Source of the DNA: Bifidobacterium lemurum
Lineage (GTDB): Bacteria > Actinomycetota > Actinomycetes > Actinomycetales > Bifidobacteriaceae
Reading direction: 5' to 3'
NCBI RefSeq assembly: GCF_014898175.1
Contig: NZ_CP062948.1
Coordinates: 1,798,001-1,862,000 of the forward strand
DNA: 64,000 nt
The number at the start of each line of letters is the position of its first letter. Positions within the stretch are counted from its first letter, which is position 1. Positions 26,962 to 35,399 of the stretch are shown one piece after another. Both the position numbers and the translations under genes were made by a program. The notes beneath the pieces are model-generated. The model did not search any database and was not told where the DNA came from. It saw only the letters and a list, made by a program, of their open reading frames with translations.

Positions 26962-28119
26962 ATGATACCTCGAATATTGGCAGATCGCGCGAAACAGCTT
27001 TCCGAATGGTTCCCCGTGGTTTCGGTCACAGGCCCCAGACAGAGCGGAAAAACCACGCTGGTCAGAAGCGTGTTCAAGGATTACGAATACCTCAATCTCG
27101 AGGATCCCCAGTTGCGCACCGCCGCCTTGGAAGATCCAGTGGGTTTCATCCGGAATCGTTCCGGAAAGCTCGTCCTCGATGAGGTCCAGTATGTTCCCGA
27201 TTTGTTTTCGATGATTCAAGTGGTGTCCGATGAACGTGGTGCGGTGGGGCAATATGTGCTGTCCGGCTCGCAGAATTTCCTGCTGCTCGACAGCATCACC
27301 CAATCGCTTGCCGGACGTGTGGGGCTGTTGAAGTTGCTGCCGTTGTCGTATGGGGAGACTCTGCGGGACTCGCCATCGCTTTCCTCCGACGACTTTATGC
27401 TGCGTGGCGGCTATCCGCGGTTGTACGACACGGGAATGCCATATGACGTGTTCTTCGACAATTACATCAACACCTACATCGAGCGTGATGTCGGAGAGTA
27501 TCTAGATGTGCGTAATCTTACGGCTTTTCGTCGTTTTCTTGGTTTGTGTGCGTTGAATGCCGGCAATCTTGTCAATTACTCGAAACTGGCGAATGAACTT
27601 GAGGTCGCTGCGGCGACCGTTCGTTCATGGACGTCTGTTTTGGAATCTAGCTACATCACTTTCTCTTTGATGCCGTATGCGGCCAATATCCGCAAAAGGC
27701 TGACCAAGACCCCCAAATTGTATTTCTATGACACCGGATTGCTCTGCCATCTGCTGGGATATGATGCTCTTGAGGATTTGTTGGTGTCCCCGCATCTGGG
27801 CATGGTGTTCGAGAACCTGATCATTGCCGAAACCATGAAGAGGTATCTCAACCAGGGCCGGGAACCTCGACTCATGTTCTATCGAGACGACAGCAAGGTC
27901 GAAGTGGATCTTCTCGACTATACGGATATGCGTCACCCGCGGCTGGTCGAAATCAAGTCTGGTCAGACCTATCATGACCGTTTCGCGAAAAGCGTTGGCA
28001 CTGTGGGCGCGCAACTCGGCATCCCGGAAGACGAACGGTATGTGGTGATACGTGTCGCCGACAGTTTCCAGTCGAAGGGCGTTCACGTGGTGAGCGCCGC
28101 CGATTGGCTGACAAGATAA
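26962..28119 (+). CDS. AAA+ ATPase with DUF4143 domain (second copy)
   Basis: Walker A GPRQSGKT (residues 24-31) and Walker B LVLDEVQYVPD mark the AAA_14 ATPase; the middle region YGETLRDSP, LRGGYPRLYD and YINTYIERDV is typical of DUF4143 proteins. The C-terminus carries KVEVDLL and LVEIKSG, again PD-(D/E)XK-like. It is shorter than the first copy and only distantly similar to it, so the two were probably acquired separately. ATG 26962 has GGAGG four bases upstream; the in-frame ATG 26938 lies within the last repeat. It converges on coaX. Confidence 0.87.
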   Translation: MIPRILADRAKQLSEWFPVVSVTGPRQSGKTTLVRSVFKDYEYLNLEDPQLRTAALEDPVGFIRNRSGKLVLDEVQYVPDLFSMIQVVSDERGAVGQYVLSGSQNFLLLDSITQSLAGRVGLLKLLPLSYGETLRDSPSLSSDDFMLRGGYPRLYDTGMPYDVFFDNYINTYIERDVGEYLDVRNLTAFRRFLGLCALNAGNLVNYSKLANELEVAAATVRSWTSVLESSYITFSLMPYAANIRKRLTKTPKLYFYDTGLLCHLLGYDALEDLLVSPHLGMVFENLIIAETMKRYLNQGREPRLMFYRDDSKVEVDLLDYTDMRHPRLVEIKSGQTYHDRFAKSVGTVGAQLGIPEDERYVVIRVADSFQSKGVHVVSAADWLTR

Positions 28120-28140
28120 TCGGCGGCGGTGAAGCGCAGG

Positions 28141-28905
28141 CTAGGCGTTGCGGGTGTGGATGTGCTTCATGCCTTTGAAGATCAGGTCGGGATCGTACAC
28201 GTCGATCACATCCGTATCGTCTTTGAACATGCGTCCCAAGCCGCCGGTGGCGATCACCTGGAACGGCTCGTCGATCTCCTCATGGAACTGGGCGATGATG
28301 CGTTCGATGCCGCCGAGCGTGCTGTAATACAGGCCGGCCTGCATGCAGTCGCGCGTGTTGGTGCCGAGGATGGAGGACGGGCGGGCGATCTCCACCTCGG
28401 GAAGCTGCGCGGTCTGCCCCCACAGCGCGGCGGCGGAGGACCGCACGCCTGTGGTGATGACTCCGCTGGTGATCGTGCCCTTGCCGTCCACGTAGATCAG
28501 TGTGGTCGCGGTGCCGAAATCCGCCACCAGGGCGGGGCCGCCGTAGGTGAAGTACGCGCCGGCGCATCCGGCCAGGATGTCCGCGCCCAGCGACTTGGGA
28601 TCGTCGACGCGCACGTTGATGCCGGTTTTGATGCCGGGGCCGATGATCATCGGCTCGATTTTGAGGAATTTGACGATGCTCGCGCGGAAGGAGTACATCA
28701 CCTTGGGCACCACCGAGCAGATGACCACATCGTCCACATCATTCGCGGAGTAGCCGCTCATCGCGAGGAATTCCGTAAGCATCAGGCCGTACTCGTCCGA
28801 CGTGTGGTCGGCTTTGGTGGTGATGCGGTAGGTTCCGACGATCTCATCGCCTTCCAGGAATCCGAGGACGATGTTGGTGTTGCCGATATCGACTGCGACG
28901 AGCAT
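28141..28905 (-). CDS. coaX: Type III pantothenate kinase
   Basis: Phosphorylates pantothenate in the first step of coenzyme A synthesis. The ASKHA-fold nucleotide motifs are present: AVDIGNTNIVLG at the N-terminus, GADILAG and VADFGTATTLIYVD in the middle, and VIATGGLG near the C-terminus. At 254 residues it is the normal CoaX length. The start at 28905 (MLVAVDIGNTN) begins exactly at the first beta strand. It is divergent from the peptide importer. Confidence 0.95.
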   Translation of the reverse strand: MLVAVDIGNTNIVLGFLEGDEIVGTYRITTKADHTSDEYGLMLTEFLAMSGYSANDVDDVVICSVVPKVMYSFRASIVKFLKIEPMIIGPGIKTGINVRVDDPKSLGADILAGCAGAYFTYGGPALVADFGTATTLIYVDGKGTITSGVITTGVRSSAAALWGQTAQLPEVEIARPSSILGTNTRDCMQAGLYYSTLGGIERIIAQFHEEIDEPFQVIATGGLGRMFKDDTDVIDVYDPDLIFKGMKHIHTRNA

Positions 28906-29087
28906 GATTGCCTCCCTTGCTGATGCGATTATACGGGATGGGGTCGCACGGAGCGTTGCGAGACTCGCGGTCGTGCGAACATTCCGAACATGTCGCGAAC
29001 AATCGCACATCGCCCGATTTGGCGAAATCGCAACGATTTCATCGAAAACGTGTTCGTTTGGACCCCGCGGGAGAATCGCACGAACGG

Positions 29088-29122
29088 AAACGGGAACGAC
29101 GTTCGTGCGCTGCGCTATACTC
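29088..29122 (+). promoter_or_regulatory. Inverted repeat and -10 element upstream of the peptide importer
   Basis: CGCACGAAC (29088-29096) and GTTCGTGCG (29102-29110) form a 9-bp inverted repeat with a 5-nt gap, seven bases before a TATACT hexamer at 29117. The position suits a repressor site. The -35 region is weak. The rest of the 290-bp divergent region shows several loose CGAAC/GTTCG half-sites. Confidence 0.45.
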
Positions 29123-29195
29123 ATCCTTTGGTGGACGACCCTATTCGGGCGGACAACCAATCGAAAAACCAACGATAATTGCATAAGGAAGATCC

Positions 29196-30860
29196 ATGTC
29201 TCACGATCATGGTGTGTACGGCGACGCCGACGCAACCGAAGAGCAGAAGACAAACCCCGCCACCGGCGCGAACGCCGTGGCCAGCACCGACGCGACCCTG
29301 GAGGGGCGCGCGAAATCATCGAACCAGCATCACGGGCCCAAGGCGTGGGTATGGGTGCTGATCGCCGTCGTCGCCGTCGTGGCGATCGTCATCGGCGCAA
29401 CCATATTCGGCAGGAAATCCGACGATGCCGCGTCCGGCTCCGGGCAGACCGCGAGCACCGTGACCATCGGACTGAAACTCGCCCCCACCAATCTCGACAT
29501 CCGCAACCAGTCCGGCTCCGCGCTCGACCAGCTGCTCATCGGCAATGTGTACGAGGGGCTGGTGGGACGCGACTCGGACAACCAGGTCGTGCCCGCCATC
29601 GCGAAAAGCTGGACGGTCTCCGACGACGGCCTGACCTACACCTTCGCCCTGAACGAGAACATGAGCTTCTCCAACGGCGACGCGCTCACCGCCGAGGACG
29701 TGGCCTGGTCGATCAACGAGCTCATCGACCAGCAGTACCATGACGCCGACTCGCTCGAAGGCGTGACCTCCGTGACCGACGACGGCGAGAACACCGTGGT
29801 CATCACGCTGGAGGCGCCGAATTCGAACCTGCTGTGGACCCTCACCGGGCGTCCCGGCCTTGTGTTCGACAAGGACGCCGACTACGACGCCAAAACCGAG
29901 GCCGTCGGCTCCGGCCCGTACACGGTGTCGAAATTCGTGGAGAACGATTCCGTCACGCTGACGGCCAACGAGAACTACTGGGGGGAGCACGCGGCCAAAA
30001 CCCCGACCGTGGTCGTCAAATACTTCGCCGACGACAACGCCGCGGTGAACGCGCTCAAATCCGGCGATGTGCAGGTGCTCGCGCCGATCGTCGAGAACCT
30101 GGCCGAGCCTTTCGCCTCCGATTCCGAGCACTACACCGTGCAGACGGGCGACGGCACCGACAAATACGTGCTCGCCTTCAACTCGAAAGGCGAGAAGACC
30201 TCCGACCTGCGCGTGCGCCAGGCCATCCGCTACGCCATCGACCATGACGAGCTGATCGCCTCGCGCGGCGGGGCCGACAAGGCGCTCGGCGGGCCGATCC
30301 CCTCCCTCGACCCCGGCTACGAGGACTTGACCGACCTATATCCGCACGATGTGGACAAAGCCAAGGAACTGCTCGCCGAGGCCGGATACTCCACCGAGCA
30401 TCCGCTGGAGCTCACCCTCACCTATGACGCGAGCACCTACGGCACCGAACTGGGCGACCAGCTGCGCTCGCAGCTCAAGCAGGTCGGCATCGAACTGACG
30501 GTGAACGTGGTGGAGTTCTCCACCTGGCTGCAGGATGTGTACACCAACCACGACTACGACCTGTCCCTGGTGAACCACAACGACAGCCACGACCTCTACC
30601 AGTGGGCCGACCCGGACTACTACTACGGCTACGACAACGCCGAAGTGCAGCGGCTGTACGCCGAAGGCGTGGCCGCCACCTCCGACGAGGAGAGCGACGC
30701 CAAATTCGCCGAGGCCGCTCGCATCGTCTCCGAGGACGCGCCCGCCGACTGGCTGTTCAACTTCCGCGTCACCACCGCCATGGCCAACGGCGTGGAGGGA
30801 TTCCCGTTCAACATGAACCAGACCCTGCTGCCCCTGTACGACGTGACCTACACCGCGTGA
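29196..30860 (+). CDS. Peptide ABC transporter substrate-binding protein, membrane-anchored
   Basis: Family 5 solute-binding protein (DppA/OppA type) that feeds the permeases encoded downstream. The fold is recognisable from TNLDIRNQSGSALDQLLIGNVYEGL, SFSNGDALTAEDVAWSI and VRQAIRYAIDHDEL. It lacks a lipobox. A hydrophilic 48-residue N-terminus precedes one transmembrane helix (WVWVLIAVVAVVAIVIGATIF), so it looks anchored by an uncleaved helix. At 554 residues it is otherwise normal. AAGGA precedes ATG 29196. Peptide is the family's usual ligand, but other substrates such as oligosaccharides are possible. Confidence 0.9.
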   Translation: MSHDHGVYGDADATEEQKTNPATGANAVASTDATLEGRAKSSNQHHGPKAWVWVLIAVVAVVAIVIGATIFGRKSDDAASGSGQTASTVTIGLKLAPTNLDIRNQSGSALDQLLIGNVYEGLVGRDSDNQVVPAIAKSWTVSDDGLTYTFALNENMSFSNGDALTAEDVAWSINELIDQQYHDADSLEGVTSVTDDGENTVVITLEAPNSNLLWTLTGRPGLVFDKDADYDAKTEAVGSGPYTVSKFVENDSVTLTANENYWGEHAAKTPTVVVKYFADDNAAVNALKSGDVQVLAPIVENLAEPFASDSEHYTVQTGDGTDKYVLAFNSKGEKTSDLRVRQAIRYAIDHDELIASRGGADKALGGPIPSLDPGYEDLTDLYPHDVDKAKELLAEAGYSTEHPLELTLTYDASTYGTELGDQLRSQLKQVGIELTVNVVEFSTWLQDVYTNHDYDLSLVNHNDSHDLYQWADPDYYYGYDNAEVQRLYAEGVAATSDEESDAKFAEAARIVSEDAPADWLFNFRVTTAMANGVEGFPFNMNQTLLPLYDVTYTA

Positions 30861-30869
30861 CCAGTGGCA

Positions 30870-30908
30870 GGGGATGCTTCGACTGCGCTACGCTCCGCTC
30901 AGCATGAC
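30870..30908. repeat. Partial copy of the dispersed GAGCGGAGC repeat
   Basis: GGATGCTTCGACTGCGC followed by CTCCGCTCAGCATGAC corresponds to half of the element at 24843. It lies between the binding-protein and permease genes. Confidence 0.5.
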
Positions 30909-30999
30909 GGAGTGGGGACGGTCCGTCCAACGGACGAGGGCGGGGCGATGGGTCCGCCCGATAGACAAGAGAGTGGCAATCACGTAAGGAGATGCCGAT

Positions 31000-31974
31000 A
31001 TGAGGTTCGTTCTTCGCCGTCTGCTGCTGTTCGCGGCGGCGTTGTTCGGCATCTCCGTGCTGGTGTTCGCCGCGCTGCGCGTCCTGCCGGGCGACGTCGC
31101 CTCCGTTATGGCGGGGGTCAACTCCTCTCCCGAACGGGTGGAGGCGCTGCGTGAACAGCTCGGTCTGAACAAACCGTTGGCCGTCCAGTACGTCGACTGG
31201 GCGGGTGCGCTGCTGCACGGCGACTTCGGCACGTCGATCCTGACCGGCCGCTCGATCACCACGCTGGTCGGCACGCGCGCCTCGATCACCTTTCCGCTGA
31301 TCATCCTCGGACTGCTGGTGGCGTTGGCCATCGGACTGCCGCTCGGATGCGCGGCCGTGCTGGCGCGCTCGCCCCGCACACGCTCTGCGTTGCGCGTCGT
31401 GGCCGTCATCGGCGGTGCGATTCCGGCCCTGTGGGGCGGACTCCTGCTCATCCTGCTGTTCTCGCGCGGCTCCGGACTGTTGGGGATCTTCCCCTCGCAA
31501 GGCTTCCCCCAGGAGGGGTGGGGCTCCCCCGGAGAGGCGATCTGGTCGCTGATCCTGCCGGCCCTGTCGGTGGGCGTCATCGTGGGGGCGAGCATCATGC
31601 GCTACACGCGTTCCACATTGGAATCGTTGGCCTCGTCCGGCTACGTCGATATGGCCCGCGCCTGCGGCATGACCCGCACCCAGGCGGTGCTGCGCGTCGG
31701 GCTGCGGCTCGCGACCCCGCAGCTCGTGTCGGTGGTCGGACTGACGTTCGCCTCCATGGTCACCGGCGTGATGGTGATCGAAAACCTGTTCGCGCTGCCC
31801 GGCATCGGCAGCGGACTGGTCACCGACGTGGGCAACCGCGACCTCATCGCCGTGCAAAGCGAGCTGTTCCTGCTCGCCGCGTTCTTCCTGGGGGTCGGCC
31901 TGATCGTTGACCTGCTGCACCGTCTGCTCGACCCCCGTCTCAAATCCGCCGACGCCTCGGAGGTGAACCGATGA
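31000..31974 (+). CDS. Peptide ABC transporter permease, DppB-like
   Basis: First membrane subunit of the importer, 324 residues. The N-terminus MRFVLRRLLLFAAALFGISVLVFAALRVLPGD is typical of DppB/OppB, and the EAA-like loop reads YVDMARACGMTRTQAVLRVGLR, followed by VENLFALPGIGSGLV-type sequence. AAGGAG lies before ATG 31000. Its stop overlaps the next start (ATGA at 31971). Confidence 0.93.
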   Translation: MRFVLRRLLLFAAALFGISVLVFAALRVLPGDVASVMAGVNSSPERVEALREQLGLNKPLAVQYVDWAGALLHGDFGTSILTGRSITTLVGTRASITFPLIILGLLVALAIGLPLGCAAVLARSPRTRSALRVVAVIGGAIPALWGGLLLILLFSRGSGLLGIFPSQGFPQEGWGSPGEAIWSLILPALSVGVIVGASIMRYTRSTLESLASSGYVDMARACGMTRTQAVLRVGLRLATPQLVSVVGLTFASMVTGVMVIENLFALPGIGSGLVTDVGNRDLIAVQSELFLLAAFFLGVGLIVDLLHRLLDPRLKSADASEVNR

Positions 31975-32966
31975 GCCGCAGCCCCCTATCATCCTCGAGA
32001 CGGCATCCGTCGCCCTCGTCGCCCCGAACGGAGCGTTCGTCCCCGTCGTCCCCAAAGGGGAGCCCCGCCCTGACGTCCCAGACGCGGGACGGAATCGGGA
32101 GGATGATCGTCTCCCTTCTGCGTGCCGTCTGGCGCAAACCCGAAGGCCGGTTCTCGCTGGTCGTCCTCGCGCTGTGGATTCTCATCGCCCTCATCTCCCT
32201 GTTCTGGACCCCGCGATCCCTATGGGCGACCGACGGCTACAACGTGTGGGACAAACCCTCCGCCTCGCACTGGCTCGGCACCGACGGCACCGGCGCGGAC
32301 GTGTTCAGCTGGCTGATGGCGGGCTCACGCACGAATCTGCTCATCGTCATCCTCACCGTCGCTTTCTCGGGCGCGTTCGGTCTGCTGTTGGTCACGCTGA
32401 TGGTGTCGCGCAATTCCGCGCTCGCCAACACCTCCGTGGTGGTGGTCGACGCGCTCATCTCCATTCCCACCGTGCTGATCGCGTTGATTCTGGCCGTGCC
32501 GCTGGGCGCGTCCATTATGGTGATCGTGGTGGCCTGCGGATTCGGATATGGCTTGAACCTCGCGCGCGTGGCGCGGCCCGCGGCGCTGCTGGCCGCGCGG
32601 TCGAGCTATGTGGAGTCCGCGATGGCCAACGGCGCCTGCGGCATACGCGTGCTCGCGACCCATATCGTTCCCAATATCCTCCCCGTGCTGCTGGTGCAGT
32701 TGTCGCTGTCCGCGGGCACGGCGGTGCTGGCCGAAAGCGGACTGACCTACCTCGGCATAGGCGTGCCCTCGGGCGTGCCGAGCTGGGGTCATTCGCTGGC
32801 CACGTCGGTCAAATTCATCAATGTGTATCCGCTGACCGTATTGTGGCCGGGCCTGATCGTCACGGTGGTGGTCATCGCCCTGAACGTGTTCGGCGACGCG
32901 CTGCGCGACGCGTTGGAGGAGCGGTATGTCACGGCCGCGCAGGAGGAGGCGGAATATGGGCGTTGA
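31971..32966 (+). CDS. Peptide ABC transporter permease, DppC-like
   Basis: Second membrane subunit. The core begins near residue 50 (WRKPEGRFSLVVLALWILIALISLF) and shows the DppC pattern HWLGTDGTGADVFSWLMAGSRTNL, and the EAA loop SYVESAMANGACGIRVLATHIVPN. The first 44 residues are Ser/Pro/Arg-rich and unlike other DppC proteins. An internal ATG at 32103 could be the true start, but its purine box has no spacing, so the coupled ATG 31971 is kept. It overlaps the next gene by 11 bases. Confidence 0.9.
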   Translation: MSRSPLSSSRRHPSPSSPRTERSSPSSPKGSPALTSQTRDGIGRMIVSLLRAVWRKPEGRFSLVVLALWILIALISLFWTPRSLWATDGYNVWDKPSASHWLGTDGTGADVFSWLMAGSRTNLLIVILTVAFSGAFGLLLVTLMVSRNSALANTSVVVVDALISIPTVLIALILAVPLGASIMVIVVACGFGYGLNLARVARPAALLAARSSYVESAMANGACGIRVLATHIVPNILPVLLVQLSLSAGTAVLAESGLTYLGIGVPSGVPSWGHSLATSVKFINVYPLTVLWPGLIVTVVVIALNVFGDALRDALEERYVTAAQEEAEYGR

Positions 32967-33780
32967 GATTCGCGGTTTGAACATCGCCATCCAGGGCGCG
33001 CCGATCGTGCGCGACGTGGATCTGCGTGTCGGCGACGGCGAACGGGTCGGCCTGGTCGGCTCGTCGGGGTCGGGCAAATCGATGATCTCCAAGGCGATGC
33101 TGGGTCTGCTGCCGCCGCGCGCGCAGGTGTCCGGCCTGATTCGGATGGGGGACGCGGTCGTATGCGAGGGGGAGCGGTTCGCCGACGAGCGCGCGCTCGC
33201 GGACCTGCGTGGACGTTATGTGGGCACGGTGTTCCAGAATCCGGCCGCCTCCCTTAATCCGGTGATGACCGTCGCGCAGCAGGTGGAGCTGCCGCTCGCG
33301 TTGCATTACGATCTGAACCGCGCCGAACGTCGGGACCGTGCGATGGCGATGCTCGCCAAAGTCGGGCTTGACGCCGATTTGGCGCGCAAATTCCCCCACG
33401 AGCTCTCCGGCGGCCAGCAGCAGCGCGTGGGGCTTGCCACCGCGTTGGTCACCTCGCCGCGTCTGATCATCGCCGACGAGCCGACCACCGCGCTGGACTC
33501 CATCACCCAGCGTCAGATCGTCGATCTGCTGGTGTCGCTGGTCGACGACGCGGGCGCGTCCATGCTGTTCATCACCCATGATTTCTCGGTGTTGGCGCGC
33601 GCCACCACACGCTGCTATGTGCTCGACGAGGGGCGCGTCGCGGAATCCGGCGCGACCTCCGACCTGTTGGCCTCGCCGCGCACCGATGCGACGCGGCGGC
33701 TGGTCACTGCGGCGAGACGGCTCACATTATCCGGGAATCCGCTGCCGGGCCGATCCGCGGCGGCGAGTGGGGAGATCTGA
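32956..33780 (+). CDS. Peptide ABC transporter ATP-binding protein, DppD-like
   Basis: ATPase subunit with Walker [10 protein letters not shown], signature [16 protein letters not shown], Walker [13 protein letters not shown] and H-loop [13 protein letters not shown] 32956 is chosen because AGGAGG stands just before it; the frame opening at 32926 would translate that site. At 274 residues it lacks the C-terminal oligopeptide extension with Fe-S cysteines found in many DppD proteins. It is coupled to the next ATPase through TGATG at 33778-33782. Confidence 0.93.
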   Translation: MGVEIRGLNIAIQGAPIVRDVDLRVGDGERVGLVGSSGSGKSMISKAMLGLLPPRAQVSGLIRMGDAVVCEGERFADERALADLRGRYVGTVFQNPAASLNPVMTVAQQVELPLALHYDLNRAERRDRAMAMLAKVGLDADLARKFPHELSGGQQQRVGLATALVTSPRLIIADEPTTALDSITQRQIVDLLVSLVDDAGASMLFITHDFSVLARATTRCYVLDEGRVAESGATSDLLASPRTDATRRLVTAARRLTLSGNPLPGRSAAASGEI

Positions 33781-34652
33781 TGGACGGGACCAAGGCGATA
33801 CTGCAAGGGCGGGGATTGAGTAAATCCTTCGGCCGCGGCGCCGCGCGCGAACAGGTGCTGTTCGACGTGGATATCGACGTGCGCGAGGGGGAGTGCCTCG
33901 CCGTCATCGGGGGTTCGGGATCCGGCAAATCCACGTTGACGCGTATTCTGCTCGGTCTGGAGACCGCGGACGCGGGTGTGGTGTGCTATGACGGGCTCGC
34001 GGTCAACTCCTCCCAATCGGTGGCCGATGCCGCGGTCGTGGATACGAATGTGGATTCCGGTGCAGCACGCGTCAAGCCGTCGTCATTGTCGGCCATGCGC
34101 AAATTGCCTGGATTCCAAGCGTTGCGGCGGGAGTCCGGACTGGTGTTCCAGGATCCGTTCGGATCGCTCGACCCGCATTGGAGCGTATGGCGTTCGGTGG
34201 CCGAACCGGTGATGCTGCGGCATAAGGATATGCCCCGCGAGGCGGTGTTGGAACGGGTGGATCAGGCGTTGCGCACCGTGGGGCTTGATCCGGCGGTGTT
34301 CGCCCGGCGGCATCCGGCGAATCTCTCCGGCGGACAGGCGCAACGCGTCGCCATCGCCCGCGCCATCGTCAACGAGCCCCGTGTGATTCTCGCGGACGAG
34401 CCGATGAGCGCCATCGATGTGGCGGCCCGTGTCCAGATTCTCGAGGCCTTCCGTGCGATCCGTCAGGCCAGGCCCGGTACCGCGCTGATTGTGGTGTCTC
34501 ATGATCTGGGTGTAGTACAGCATCTGGCCGACCGCATCGTCGTGCTGCATGACGGTCGTGTCGAAGAGGTCGGCGAAACCGACGCCATGCTTGCCGATTC
34601 GCGGAACGCATACACGCGTCAGCTGATTGACGCGGCCTCGATGCGTTGGTGA
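33780..34652 (+). CDS. Peptide ABC transporter ATP-binding protein, DppF-like
   Basis: Second ATPase of the importer: Walker [10 protein letters not shown], signature [16 protein letters not shown], Walker [13 protein letters not shown] and [13 protein letters not shown]. An extra segment of about 30 residues ([20 protein letters not shown]) sits between Walker A and the Q-loop. It is the last gene of a five-gene operon. A long nested inverted repeat follows directly. Confidence 0.93.
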   Translation: MDGTKAILQGRGLSKSFGRGAAREQVLFDVDIDVREGECLAVIGGSGSGKSTLTRILLGLETADAGVVCYDGLAVNSSQSVADAAVVDTNVDSGAARVKPSSLSAMRKLPGFQALRRESGLVFQDPFGSLDPHWSVWRSVAEPVMLRHKDMPREAVLERVDQALRTVGLDPAVFARRHPANLSGGQAQRVAIARAIVNEPRVILADEPMSAIDVAARVQILEAFRAIRQARPGTALIVVSHDLGVVQHLADRIVVLHDGRVEEVGETDAMLADSRNAYTRQLIDAASMRW

Positions 34653-34658
34653 TAAGGG

Positions 34659-34852
34659 TATCTGCGTTACCGGTAGTGTTTTTGCGGCATTGCAAACATC
34701 GATCTGCGTTACCGGTAGTGCCAGTTTGCCGTTATCTCGCCTATGGGCCTTGATATTACGCCAAACATAGTGAGGTTCGCCGCGTTTGCACACTACCGGT
34801 AACGCAGATCGATGTTTGCAACACCGATTATCCACTACCGGTAGCGCAGATA
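34659..34852. repeat. Nested inverted repeat with four TGCGTTACCGGTAGTG motifs
   Basis: The motif TATCTGCGTTACCGGTAGTG occurs at 34659 and, extended to a 30-mer, at 34691-34720. Inverted copies are at 34791-34820 (a perfect 30-bp match to the second) and 34833-34852 (one mismatch to the first). The order is +,+,-,-, around a 70-nt core. Confidence 0.9.
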
Positions 34853-34940
34853 CGATGTGAGCCGTCCGTTGCGTATGCGCGTTGTCCCTTGATTCGGTTG
34901 ATGTTCCCAAGTCTTTTGCGCTTGTGCGCGTATTGATATG

Positions 34941-34990
34941 TTGACAGCCCCTCATTTGAGTTATATGGTTAGTTACATAAGTAACTAACC
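34941..34990 (+). promoter_or_regulatory. Promoter with perfect palindromic operator before the GntR gene
   Basis: TTGACA (34941-34946) and TATGGT (34964-34969) are 17 bases apart. Perfect 10-bp arms GGTTAGTTAC (34967-34976) and GTAACTAACC (34981-34990) overlap the -10 region and the start of transcription. This is typical of an autoregulated YtrA-type GntR operator. Confidence 0.75.
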
Positions 34991-35014
34991 AAAGAACTTG
35001 CCGGGGAGGTGGTC

Positions 35015-35386
35015 GTGCGATTCGACGACACCAGCGGCGAACCGCTGTTCAAACAGGTGGCGACCCAGCTCAACGAGGCCATCGTCGCCGGAACCTACCG
35101 GGAAGGCGAGCAGGTGCCCAGCACCACCGAGATCTCCTCCGCATATCGCATCAACCCGGCCACCGTGCTCAAAGGCATGAACCTGTTGGTCGACCAAGGA
35201 TTGTTGGAGAAGCGACGGGGGCTGGGTATGTTCGTCGCCACAGGAGCCAGGGAAAAAGCCCGGGCGGCCATGCGCGAGGAATTCCTCACGAAACGCGTCG
35301 CCCAACTGGTGGCCGAGGCCAAACGGCTCGGCATCGGACCGGACGAGCTGTCCGAGCTGATCGAGAAGGGGTACCGTCAATCATGA
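35015..35386 (+). CDS. GntR-family regulator, YtrA type
   Basis: A 123-residue protein with the GntR winged helix (PLFKQVATQLNEAIVAGTYREGEQVPSTTEISSAYRINPATVLKGMNLL) and only a short helical tail, as in YtrA regulators of ABC operons. GTG 35015 has GGGGAGG five bases upstream; GTG 35009 is the alternative. It is the first gene of an operon with an ABC ATPase and a membrane protein. The palindrome overlapping the promoter is the expected target. Confidence 0.9.
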   Translation: MRFDDTSGEPLFKQVATQLNEAIVAGTYREGEQVPSTTEISSAYRINPATVLKGMNLLVDQGLLEKRRGLGMFVATGAREKARAAMREEFLTKRVAQLVAEAKRLGIGPDELSELIEKGYRQS

Positions 35387-35399
35387 AAGAGGGCGCAGC

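Larger units (their letters stand above)
34653..35014. other. Gene-free gap: nested inverted repeat, then GntR promoter
   Basis: The first 200 bases are the four-motif inverted repeat (34659-34852); the last 75 hold a promoter and palindromic operator. The 90 bases between show no feature. No coding frame is convincing. Confidence 0.6.
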
